Shown: one piece after another, positions 1 to 5,411 of the stretch
Layout of the letters: every line of letters begins with the position of its first letter
How positions within the stretch are numbered: the first letter of the stretch is position 1
NCBI GenBank assembly: GCA_002394125.1
Contig: DGSY01000171.1
Coordinates: forward strand, 1 to 8,819
DNA: 8,819 bases
Source of the DNA: Ruminococcus sp. UBA4350
GTDB taxonomy: Bacteria; Bacillota; Clostridia; Oscillospirales; Ruminococcaceae
Direction: 5' to 3'
Made by a program: the position numbers and the translations under genes
The notes under the pieces: model-generated
The model's input: only the letters and a program-made list of their open reading frames with translations
What the model was told of the DNA's origin: nothing
Databases searched by the model: none

Positions 1-20
1 ATTGTTCAATTTTCAAGGTG
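1..20 (-). promoter_or_regulatory. boxA-like rRNA-operon leader element
   Basis: On the minus strand this reads CACCTTGAAAATTGAACAAT. It resembles the boxA/processing element (CTTTGAAAACTGAA-like) found in Firmicutes 16S leaders and 16S-23S spacers. It lies downstream of two strong promoters pointing the same way, so I infer a leader for an rRNA operon beyond the left edge. The 16S gene itself is not in the window, so a different stable-RNA operon remains possible. Confidence 0.6.
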
Positions 21-21
21 C

Positions 22-63
22 CGAGTTGTACTTTTCCGCTGCATCCTCTTGAGGGGCAACTCG
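22..63 (-). other. Leader stem-loop at the expected P2 transcript start
   Basis: A perfect 7-bp inverted repeat (CGAGTTG at 22-28, CAACTCG at 57-63) encloses 28 nt that contain a smaller CCTC/GAGG pairing (45-54). The expected start of transcription from the downstream promoter is near position 60, so the RNA would begin with this hairpin. A role in stabilising or processing the rRNA precursor is inference. Confidence 0.5.
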
Positions 64-66
64 TAC

Positions 67-95
67 ATTATATCACAGAATCGAATTTTTGTCAA
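67..95 (-). promoter_or_regulatory. Consensus sigma-A promoter P2 (putative rrn)
   Basis: On the minus strand there is a perfect -35 TTGACA (90-95), a 17-nt spacer and a perfect -10 TATAAT (67-72). Transcription would run leftward out of the window, into the boxA-like leader. A full-consensus core promoter followed by such a leader is typical of rRNA operons. Confidence 0.85.
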
Positions 96-125
96 GCCCC
101 TTTCGGAACTTTTTCGTTCTGTTTC

Positions 126-144
126 GTCGCTCTCTCTCGGCGAC
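126..144 (-). other. Inverted repeat at the expected P1 transcript start
   Basis: GTCGC (126-130) and GCGAC (140-144) form a 5-bp inverted repeat with a 9-nt loop. It lies right at the expected start site of the upstream promoter P1, so that transcript would also begin with a hairpin. The stem is short and the role is unknown. Confidence 0.35.
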
Positions 145-150
145 TTGTTT

Positions 151-179
151 ATTTTAGCATATTTCCCGCAAAATGTCAA
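151..179 (-). promoter_or_regulatory. Sigma-A promoter P1 (putative rrn, upstream of tandem pair)
   Basis: On the minus strand there is a -35 TTGACA (174-179), a 17-nt spacer and a -10 TAAAAT (151-156, one mismatch). It lies 84 nt upstream of P2 in the same direction. Tandem strong promoters are a common rRNA-operon arrangement. They lie just after the histidine-kinase stop codon, so read-through from the kinase operon could also enter the rRNA operon. Confidence 0.8.
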
Positions 180-255
180 GACTTTCGCGTGTAAAAGTCA
201 GGAAGAAATTTCCGCAGAGTTTTATGCAGATTGCCAATGCTGTTTCCTGCCGCTT

Positions 256-1473
256 TCACCCCTCCGCCGCCTGCTCCGGAATCTCCCCTAAAATCACCGT
301 AAATACGTTGATTCCGTTCTCGCTGCGCGCCGTGATGCTCCCGCCGTGCAGCTCCGCAATGCTCTTAGCAACGCAGAGCCCCAGTCCGTAGCCGCCGGTT
401 TCCCGCGCCCGTGACGGGTCCACACGGTAAAACCGCTCAAAAATCTTTTCCAGATCGTCCTGCGGGATCGGCTGGCCGGAATTCGTCAGCACGATGCGCA
501 ACTGCAATTTCCGGTCGCGGTTGACGATCATCCGGATATTCCCGCCCTCCGGCGTGTACTTCACCGCATTGTCAAAGAGCGCGTCCGTCATTTTCAGAAT
601 CAGCCTGCGGTCGCCGCGGTAATGCAGATCCGGCGTCAGCTCGTAGTCAAACTGAATCCCCGCCTCAAATATATCGCTCTCGCGCTCCATGCACATCTCC
701 TCCAGCAGATCGGAGATCTCCAGATCCTCCGCATCCGGGTGGATCTCGTTTGCGTCGATCTTCGCAAGGAACAGCAGGTCGCCGACCAGCCCCGCCATGC
801 GCTTTGTCTCGCCCTGAATGCTGCCGAGCCACTTCTCCTGACTGCCGATCGTCGCATCCGGATTCGACATCACCGCTTCCGTATTCGCGGCAATGACCGT
901 CAGCGGCGTTTTCAGCTCATGTGTCGCATCCGAGACAAAATCATTCTGCTTCTCCCATGCCGTTTCGATCGGGCGGCTCACCCATTTCGTCAGCAGCAGG
1001 CAGGCCGGTATCAGCAGCAGCGCGCCGATGAGGATGAATATAACAGAATTGCGCAGGAGTGTCTTTTTCAGGCTTGTCTCCTGTGAGCACTCCGCGATGA
1101 CCGCCCATGCGCCGCCGCCCCGCAATACCGAGAGATAGCGGTATTCCATACCGTCCAGCTCCAGCGTTCCCTCATTTTGCTCGCCCTTCATTTCAATGCC
1201 GGCGGCGAGCTTTTCCAGCGTTTCTTCACTGAGATTCAGATGCGACTGCTCTGTCTCGCTGATCTCGCCGTGTTCATTCAGGCGGAATGCGATCATGCCG
1301 CGTGTATCATCGTCGAGCGTGCGCGATTCCGCCGCACTGTGCAGTGCCGCCGCCGTCTTATCCGCGGCCGACTGATACAGAAAGATGCTGATGCCCGCAC
1401 TCAGCGCCGCAAGAAACAGCACGAGCAGAATCCAGCTGATAATAAAAAATCGCAGCCTTAATTTCCGGTGCAT
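256..1473 (-). CDS. Membrane sensor histidine kinase (HisKA/HATPase_c), orphan in this window
   Basis: A 405-aa sensor kinase that would autophosphorylate a histidine in response to a signal and pass the phosphate to a response regulator. Residues 9-33 form a first membrane segment, about 34-140 an extracytoplasmic sensor region, and 143-163 a second membrane segment. The H-box SDATHELKTPLT has the phospho-acceptor His185. The N-box is at 298-307 (Asn302), the F-box IFERFYR at 344-350, and the glycine-rich G2 box GGYGLGL at 360-366. The usual G1 Asp is Asn331 in NSGQP, a variant seen in some kinases. Only about 20 residues separate membrane segment 2 from the H-box, so there is no room for a HAMP domain. 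The start has a GAGGGGAG ribosome binding site and lies 13 nt after the 96-aa gene, suggesting co-transcription. No response regulator is encoded in the window and the sensed signal is unknown. Confidence 0.93.
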   Translation of the reverse strand: MHRKLRLRFFIISWILLVLFLAALSAGISIFLYQSAADKTAAALHSAAESRTLDDDTRGMIAFRLNEHGEISETEQSHLNLSEETLEKLAAGIEMKGEQNEGTLELDGMEYRYLSVLRGGGAWAVIAECSQETSLKKTLLRNSVIFILIGALLLIPACLLLTKWVSRPIETAWEKQNDFVSDATHELKTPLTVIAANTEAVMSNPDATIGSQEKWLGSIQGETKRMAGLVGDLLFLAKIDANEIHPDAEDLEISDLLEEMCMERESDIFEAGIQFDYELTPDLHYRGDRRLILKMTDALFDNAVKYTPEGGNIRMIVNRDRKLQLRIVLTNSGQPIPQDDLEKIFERFYRVDPSRARETGGYGLGLCVAKSIAELHGGSITARSENGINVFTVILGEIPEQAAEG

Positions 1474-1486
1474 ATTCGCTCCCCTC

Positions 1487-1777
1487 TTATCTTTCAGTCA
1501 CCTGATTTTTATATACTTCAAACTGATATGTGCCGTCCAGTGATGCAATGTCCCACGGTTCTTCTGTGTCGATCATAAATGTATCCGCAGTCTCCCCCAC
1601 AATGCGGCATCCGATCTCACCCGCACACGGCGGAACAGCATCATAGCTGCCGCATACGACAGGGAGCTTGTCAATAAAATGATGCTGCACGCCGCGGCAG
1701 TCCGTCAGCGTAAATTCCGCAAATCCCGGCTGACCGGTATCTGTGATCCGCAATACATCGACCTTTACAATGTTCAT
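1487..1777 (-). CDS. Hypothetical 96-aa protein
   Basis: I do not recognise this protein. It is 96 aa, acidic and soluble-looking, with no signal peptide or membrane segment. Alternating hydrophobic residues suggest a small beta-rich fold. There are four cysteines (27, 42, 51, 57), not spaced as a classic zinc ribbon. The ribosome binding site is AAAGGGG, 9 nt before the ATG. The gene lies 38 nt after the phosphoesterase and 13 nt before the histidine kinase, all on the minus strand, so the three are probably one transcription unit. A regulatory or ligand-binding role linked to the kinase would be speculation. Confidence 0.75.
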   Translation of the reverse strand: MNIVKVDVLRITDTGQPGFAEFTLTDCRGVQHHFIDKLPVVCGSYDAVPPCAGEIGCRIVGETADTFMIDTEEPWDIASLDGTYQFEVYKNQVTER

Positions 1778-1815
1778 TGTGATTTTCCCCTTTCACGGCG
1801 GAACATTTTTCCCGC

Positions 1816-2328
1816 TTACGGCATATCATCAAAGGGAGAGCGGAACAGATTGCCGTGTGAGGTCAGAATACCGGATTCCATAATATCAATCAGTCCGTAG
1901 CCCGGCGGGAACTGGTCACGCGGCTGCGCGGCACTGCCCGGATTGAACAGATGCACGCCCTGCACTGTCCGGTCGATCCGCGCATGAAGATGCCCGAACA
2001 GAACCAAATCCGCATTTTCATCCTTTGCGCGGTCGATCAGATTCTGCTGGAAATCACCATGCATCAGCGTATGCCCGTGCAGCACGAGCGCACGGTGTCC
2101 GAACGGCAGCGCGACGGTTTCCTGAAGCGGAATACTGCGGTCAAAGTCGCAGTTGCCTCGCACACGGATCAGGCGGTCTGCCCATTCCGGATGCTCTGCA
2201 AGCCAGCGTTCTGTATCGAACTGCCCGTCGCCGCAGTGTATGGCAAGTGCCGCATCTGCGTGCATTTCCAGCGCTTTTTTCAGCATATCATAACGCCCGT
2301 GCGTATCCGAGATCACGACGATTTGCAT
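1816..2328 (-). CDS. YfcE/MJ0936-family metallophosphoesterase
   Basis: A 170-aa member of the calcineurin-like phosphoesterase superfamily, matching the small YfcE/MJ0936 subgroup (usually 160-185 aa). The metal-binding motifs appear in order: DTHG at 8-11, GDG at 33-35, GNCD at 58-61, HGH at 84-86, GHLH at 112-115 and NPGS at 129-132. The two-metal site therefore looks intact. Characterised family members hydrolyse phosphodiesters such as model substrates or cyclic nucleotides, but the in vivo substrate is usually unknown. The ATG follows a GGGAGGA ribosome binding site. A consensus promoter lies just upstream, making this the first gene of a run that continues into the 96-aa protein and the histidine kinase. 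It is cytoplasmic, with no signal peptide. Confidence 0.92.
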   Translation of the reverse strand: MQIVVISDTHGRYDMLKKALEMHADAALAIHCGDGQFDTERWLAEHPEWADRLIRVRGNCDFDRSIPLQETVALPFGHRALVLHGHTLMHGDFQQNLIDRAKDENADLVLFGHLHARIDRTVQGVHLFNPGSAAQPRDQFPPGYGLIDIMESGILTSHGNLFRSPFDDMP

Positions 2329-2358
2329 GGCTGTTCCTCCCCGGTTCTGTTTTGTCTT

Positions 2359-2387
2359 ATTATAGCATAGAATAAAAACACCGTCAA
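2359..2387 (-). promoter_or_regulatory. Sigma-A promoter for the phosphoesterase-kinase operon
   Basis: On the minus strand: -35 TTGACG (2382-2387), a 17-nt spacer and a perfect -10 TATAAT (2359-2364). The expected transcript start is about 25 nt before the phosphoesterase start codon. Confidence 0.85.
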
Positions 2388-2481
2388 GGTCGGCAGGGCC
2401 GACAGCCGTTATGCTAAAGGCACGGTTATGCCCATTGCTCCCGCTTCACTTGATGTACGCCGCTGTTCGCGGCTTTTGTCA
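2388..2481. other. Intergenic region with short hairpins, no gene seen
   Basis: This stretch lies between the leftward promoter and the first repeat core. It contains a perfect inverted repeat GTCGGC-AGG-GCCGAC (2389-2403), two near-identical short direct repeats around CGTTATGC/GGTTATGC (2406-2431), and a GCCGC-TGTTC-GCGGC hairpin followed by TTTT (2459-2477). The last hairpin seems to be the left end of the dispersed repeat described next. I found no convincing promoter for the downstream small genes. Confidence 0.5.
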
Positions 2482-2555
2482 GGTCTGTGGGTATCTCATT
2501 CTGCTTCCGTTCGTTTCCGGAGTACTTTAGAAATTGCCAGCGGGGGCTCCCCGCC
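2459..2555 (+). repeat. Dispersed repeat, copy 1
   Basis: The core at 2482-2555 aligns without gaps to 3638-3711, with roughly 61 of 74 positions identical by eye. Upstream of the core both copies carry a 5-bp GC hairpin and a T-rich stretch. Both cores end in a palindrome, here GCGGGG-GCT-CCCCGC (2540-2554). This copy lies in the 5' region of the three small genes. On the minus strand it would encode a tail ending GAPAGNF before a stop, like the dapL end in copy 2. It could be a structured RNA or a mobile intergenic repeat; I cannot name a family. Confidence 0.7.
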
Positions 2556-2589
2556 CGCCCGCCCGCTCATATGAAAGGAGATCATACCT

Positions 2590-2838
2590 ATGGAAAAACC
2601 GAAAGACTCCGCACAGCTCCGCCAGATGCTGCAAGTCGTCAGCAGCAAGCTCGGCATCCCCGCAGACACGCTCCGGCAGGAGCTGGAAGCCGGAAAATTC
2701 GATCAGGCAATCGCCGGACTCAGTCAGCAGGATGCCGCAAAATTCCGGCAGGTACTCGCAAATCCGCAAAAGCTCAATCAGGTCATGAGCAGCAAGCAGG
2801 CAAAGGCGCTCTACGAAAAGCTCTCAAGGGGCGGCTGA
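2590..2838 (+). CDS. Hypothetical 82-aa helical protein, first of a three-gene cluster
   Basis: An 82-aa soluble, charged protein that looks almost wholly alpha-helical. I do not know its function. The motif VLANPQKLNQVMSS (55-68) resembles LLSDPESMRNLSEL (11-24) of the next gene, so the two may share a short helical-hairpin module. The start is well supported by AAAGGAGA 8 nt upstream of the ATG. The gene is followed after 30 nt by the 120-aa gene, which has its own strong ribosome binding site. There is no membrane segment or signal peptide. Similar clusters of small helical proteins appear, to my memory, in other Clostridia, but this was not checked. Confidence 0.75.
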   Translation: MEKPKDSAQLRQMLQVVSSKLGIPADTLRQELEAGKFDQAIAGLSQQDAAKFRQVLANPQKLNQVMSSKQAKALYEKLSRGG

Positions 2839-2868
2839 TCCCGCATAACCGGAAAGGAGGCAGGCTGC

Positions 2869-3231
2869 ATGGACGATCTCACGCAAAAGCTCCAATCCCT
2901 GCTCTCCGATCCGGAGAGTATGCGCAATCTCTCCGAGCTGGCTGCAATGCTCCGTGAGCCGGATGCCGATGCGCCGCCGGGACAGGATGCGCCGCAGAAT
3001 TCGCAGGACAATGCACAGATGCCGGATTTCACAAAGTTGCTTGCCGTCGGGCAGGCGCTTTCATCCGTGCAGAATGATGATACCGCGCAGCTCATTCTCG
3101 CGCTCAGGCCGCATCTTTCCGCTGCGCGGGCAAAGCGTGCGGATCAGGCGGTCAGGATGCTGCGGCTTTATGCGGCCGCCGGTATTCTGCGCGAAAACGG
3201 GATGCTCAACGATCTGCTCGGCTCGTTCTGA
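2869..3231 (+). CDS. Hypothetical 120-aa protein, second of a three-gene cluster
   Basis: A 120-aa protein of unknown function. An N-terminal helix pair (1-30) contains the LLSDPESMRNL motif. It is followed by a proline/asparagine/glutamine-rich linker (31-52) and a helical C-terminal half: LLAVGQALSS at 57-66, LILALRPHLS at 75-84, a basic stretch at 87-97, and a small hydrophobic end with LNDLLGSF. The layout resembles small Clostridia proteins that pair an N-terminal helical segment with a C-terminal ALRPxLS-type segment; this is recall, not a search. The ribosome binding site GGAAAGGAGG is 8 nt from the ATG. The next gene starts 33 nt downstream on the same strand. It has no signal peptide and is probably cytoplasmic. 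Confidence 0.75.
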   Translation: MDDLTQKLQSLLSDPESMRNLSELAAMLREPDADAPPGQDAPQNSQDNAQMPDFTKLLAVGQALSSVQNDDTAQLILALRPHLSAARAKRADQAVRMLRLYAAAGILRENGMLNDLLGSF

Positions 3232-3264
3232 GCCGCTGAGCGTTCGCCGGAAAGGAGGCTGTGT

Positions 3265-3546
3265 ATGGCAAATTCCGTTCCGCTGCGGTGGATGCGCAGC
3301 AGTCCCCCGCCGCGGAATACATCGCGGCCGCAGCCTGCACCGCTGCCGCTCCCCTTTCCGATGCCCGATCCTGCGCCGCAGGAAAAATCGAACGCCCCCG
3401 CGATGCCGCAGATGCTCCGCGATCTGACCGGACGCTTGCAGCATATGGATGCGGAGACATTATTGCTGCTCGCGCTTCTCTGGATACTCTGGCAGGAAAA
3501 GGCGAATCCGCGCCTGCTGCTCGCGCTGGCCTATATCGCACTGTAG
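3265..3546 (+). CDS. Hypothetical 93-aa proline-rich protein with hydrophobic C-terminus
   Basis: A 93-aa protein of unknown function, third in the small-gene cluster. Residues 12-48 are very proline-rich (PPP, PLPLPFP), suggesting a disordered segment. The C-terminal 45 residues hold a leucine-rich hydrophobic stretch (65-76, LLLLALLWIL) and a second one (84-93, LLLALAYIAL) separated by a short charged turn. Together they could be two membrane-associated helices or a hydrophobic hairpin. The ribosome binding site GGAAAGGAGG precedes the ATG by about 8 nt and is nearly identical in context to that of the upstream gene. A GC hairpin lies just after the stop. Association with the two helical proteins is inferred only from order and spacing. 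Confidence 0.72.
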   Translation: MANSVPLRWMRSSPPPRNTSRPQPAPLPLPFPMPDPAPQEKSNAPAMPQMLRDLTGRLQHMDAETLLLLALLWILWQEKANPRLLLALAYIAL

Positions 3547-3556
3547 CGCGGAGCCC

Positions 3557-3579
3557 GCGCCGGCATTTCCCTCCGGCGC
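3557..3579 (+). terminator. Possible weak terminator hairpin after the small-gene cluster
   Basis: GCGCCGG (3557-3563) and CCGGCGC (3573-3579) form a perfect 7-bp stem with a 9-nt loop, 11 nt after the stop codon of the 93-aa gene. Only a short TTT follows (3582-3584), so it is a poor intrinsic terminator by sequence. A second hairpin at 3615-3629 followed by TATTTTA may help. Confidence 0.4.
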
Positions 3580-3614
3580 CGTTTCGCGGAGCATACCAGT
3601 CTCGTCGCTGTTAC

Positions 3615-3711
3615 GGCGCTGGCCGCGCCTATTTTACGGTCTGGGGAAATCTTATTCTGCTTCCTTTCGCTTTCGGAAATCTTTAGGAATTGCCTGTGGG
3701 GGCTCCCCGCC
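3615..3711 (+). repeat. Dispersed repeat, copy 2 (overlaps the end of dapL)
   Basis: This copy begins with a GGCGC-TGGCC-GCGCC hairpin and TATTTTA. The core (3638-3711) is about 82% identical by eye to copy 1 and in the same orientation. It ends in the same GGGG-GCT-CCCC palindrome. It lies between the convergent small-gene cluster and dapL, and the dapL reading frame ends inside it. Within this copy GGAAATCTT occurs twice (3644-3652 and 3675-3683). Confidence 0.7.
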
Positions 3712-4924
3712 GTCCGCCGGAAATCTGCCAGAGCGCAAGCTGATCCCAGTCCAGCGCCGCCAGCTTATGCGCCGCCCGCCCGATCGTCTCCCGGCTGCCG
3801 AATGACGAAAACCGCAGCCAGCCCTCGCCCTGCTTTCCGAAACCCGCGCCCGGCGAGGACACGATCCCGTATACCGAAAGCAGCCGCTCAAAGCATTCCC
3901 ATGAGCGCAGATGATACGGGCATTCCATCCAGACATACGGCGCGTGCTCGCCGCCCGTCGTAAAGACGCCGCTCCGCTTCAATGCCCGCCGGATCAGATC
4001 CGCATTTTCCATATAGTATTCCACATCGCGCCGCACCTGCCGCTGTCCCTCCTGTGAAAAGACCGCCGCCGCGCCGCGCTGGACAATATAGGATGTACCG
4101 TTATATTTCGTGGACTGCCGCCGCATCCAGAGCCGGTGCAGGGACTGTCCCTCTGCATTCAATGCCCGCGGGATAATCACCCAGCTGCACCGCACGCCCG
4201 TAAAGCCAGCCATTTTCGAGAAGGAGTTGATCTCGATCGCGCAGGTCTCCGCGCCTGCGATCTCGAAGATGCTGCGCGGCAATGCGGCGTTCCGGATATA
4301 TGCTTCATAGGCCGCGTCGTAGATGATACAGGCATGATGCGAATGCGCATACTCCACCCACGCCTGAAGCTGCGCACGCGAATAAACCGCGCCCGTCGGA
4401 TTGTTCGGCGAGCAGAGATAGATCAGGTCGGCATGGATCCCCGGCTCCGGCATCGGCAGAAAGCCGTTTTCCTTTGTGCCGCGTGAAAAGAGGATCTGCC
4501 GCCCCGCCATGACGCTCGTATCATAGAACACCGGATAGACCGGATTCGGCAGAAGCACGGTGCTGTCCGGTGCAAACAGGTCGCAAAGATTGGCAAGGTC
4601 GCTCTTGGCGCCGTCGCTGATGAACACATCCTCCGGCCCGATCCTGACCTTGAAAGAACGGTAATAGCCGCAGACCGCCTCCCGCAGAAACGCTTCACCC
4701 TGCACATCGCCGTAGCCGTGAAAGTGCGCAGCATCGCGCATTTCCGCTGCCGCAGCGGACATTGCCGCACTGACGGCGGGCGCGAGCGGGCGCGTGACAT
4801 CGTTGATGCCGAGTGAGAGGATCTCCGCTTCGGGATGCTCCTCCCGGAACCGCCGGACACGCATTGCGATCTCCGCGAACAGATAATTCTGCTCCAGCTT
4901 CATAATATTTTCATTCAGGCGCAT
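3683..4924 (-). CDS. dapL: LL-diaminopimelate aminotransferase
   Basis: A 413-aa PLP-dependent aminotransferase that converts tetrahydrodipicolinate directly to LL-diaminopimelate using glutamate, feeding lysine and peptidoglycan synthesis. Family signatures include the N-terminus RLNENIMKLEQNYLF, GINDVTRPL, the HGYGDVQG substrate region, ISDGAKSD, NPVYPVFYDT, YLCSPNNPTGA, DAAYEAYI, the PLP-lysine motif SFSKMAGFTGVRC, and RRQSTKYNGTSYIVQ. The start is supported by AAAGGAG six nt before the ATG and by matching the usual DapL N-terminus. The last roughly 11 codons, ending GAPTGNS, and the stop come from the dispersed repeat, so this protein has a repeat-derived tail beyond the conserved fold. 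It is transcribed from its own promoter, divergently from the BofA-like gene. It is cytoplasmic. Confidence 0.95.
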   Translation of the reverse strand: MRLNENIMKLEQNYLFAEIAMRVRRFREEHPEAEILSLGINDVTRPLAPAVSAAMSAAAAEMRDAAHFHGYGDVQGEAFLREAVCGYYRSFKVRIGPEDVFISDGAKSDLANLCDLFAPDSTVLLPNPVYPVFYDTSVMAGRQILFSRGTKENGFLPMPEPGIHADLIYLCSPNNPTGAVYSRAQLQAWVEYAHSHHACIIYDAAYEAYIRNAALPRSIFEIAGAETCAIEINSFSKMAGFTGVRCSWVIIPRALNAEGQSLHRLWMRRQSTKYNGTSYIVQRGAAAVFSQEGQRQVRRDVEYYMENADLIRRALKRSGVFTTGGEHAPYVWMECPYHLRSWECFERLLSVYGIVSSPGAGFGKQGEGWLRFSSFGSRETIGRAAHKLAALDWDQLALWQISGGRRGAPTGNS

Positions 4925-4954
4925 GGCGGTCTCCTTTCCATGTGATATACATAT

Positions 4955-4983
4955 ATTATACAGGATTGACGGAAATTTTTCAA
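4955..4983 (-). promoter_or_regulatory. Sigma-A promoter for dapL
   Basis: On the minus strand: -35 TTGAAA (4978-4983), a 17-nt spacer and a perfect -10 TATAAT (4955-4960). The expected transcript start is about 25 nt before the dapL ATG. No lysine-riboswitch-sized leader fits in this gap. The 79-nt gap to the divergent gene must also hold that gene's promoter, which I could not identify with confidence. Confidence 0.8.
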
Positions 4984-5003
4984 GTCACTGAAGGAGGCTC
5001 CCC

Positions 5004-5282
5004 ATGCACCTGACCGATCTGCTCACGCCGCACAGTCTGCTCCTGCTGACCGCCGCGCTCTCTTTGCTCTGGATGCTCCGCGAATATCTCCGCCGCCGCA
5101 CCAAAGCCGCCGCCTTTTTCCTCGGCACGCTCAGCGGGATCGCCGCGCTCCTCATCTGCCATTTCTTCGGCGCTGCATTCGGCTTTGTGCCGCCGCTGAC
5201 GGTCTGGACAGCAGCCGTTTCCGCTGTTGCCGGAATCCCCGGTGTCGTTCTGCTCGCCGTCATCGACCTGCTGAAATTATGA
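5004..5282 (+). CDS. BofA-like small membrane protein (pro-sigma-K processing inhibitor family)
   Basis: A 92-aa protein with membrane segments at about 10-25, 38-58 and 66-90. The C-terminal pattern, with GTLSGIAALL, a central hydrophobic block, then VSAVAGIPGVVLL, fits the BofA family. In Bacillus, BofA holds the SpoIVFB protease inactive in the forespore outer membrane until sigma-K is needed. Many Clostridia carry BofA-like proteins whose role is less clear. The ribosome binding site AAGGAGG is 6 nt from the ATG. The gene stands alone between divergent dapL and the PAP2 gene, which has its own promoter. The family call rests on a motif pattern, and a generic small membrane protein is the alternative. 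Confidence 0.65.
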   Translation: MHLTDLLTPHSLLLLTAALSLLWMLREYLRRRTKAAAFFLGTLSGIAALLICHFFGAAFGFVPPLTVWTAAVSAVAGIPGVVLLAVIDLLKL

Positions 5283-5310
5283 CAAATCGGTTACAATATA
5301 TACGATGCAC

Positions 5311-5340
5311 TCGACAAAAACCGCGTGATTGTGCTATAAT
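5311..5340 (+). promoter_or_regulatory. Extended -10 sigma-A promoter for the PAP2 gene
   Basis: -35 TCGACA (5311-5316, one mismatch), an 18-nt spacer, and a perfect TATAAT (5335-5340) preceded by TGC, an extended -10. The expected transcript start is near 5347, leaving a 5' leader of about 65 nt. Confidence 0.75.
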
Positions 5341-5354
5341 AAGAACGATGCCCC

Positions 5355-5394
5355 GATGAACATTGTCATTCATTGCTGCATCATGCAGTTCATC
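5355..5394 (+). other. Leader stem-loop abutting the PAP2 ribosome binding site
   Basis: GATGAAC (5355-5361) and GTTCATC (5388-5394) are perfect 7-nt complements. Between them lies a smaller CTGC-ATCAT-GCAG hairpin (5376-5388), which shares one base (G5388) with the outer right arm. The outer stem ends directly before the ribosome binding site GAAAGG (5395-5400), so folding could affect access to it. No riboswitch class is recognised. Confidence 0.45.
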
Positions 5395-5411
5395 GAAAGG
5401 ATGTTGAATCT

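Noticed and set aside
193..216. Terminator after the histidine kinase
   Set aside because: Only a 4-bp GGAA/TTCC stem without a proper T-run is visible, too weak to call.
4925..5003. Lysine riboswitch upstream of dapL
   Set aside because: The promoter -10 leaves only about 25 nt of leader, far too short for an L-box.
5373..5411. Upstream ATG at 5373 as the PAP2 start
   Set aside because: It lacks a ribosome binding site and lies in the leader hairpin. The ATG at 5412 has GAAAGG at suitable distance, and the protein then begins as PAP2 proteins usually do.
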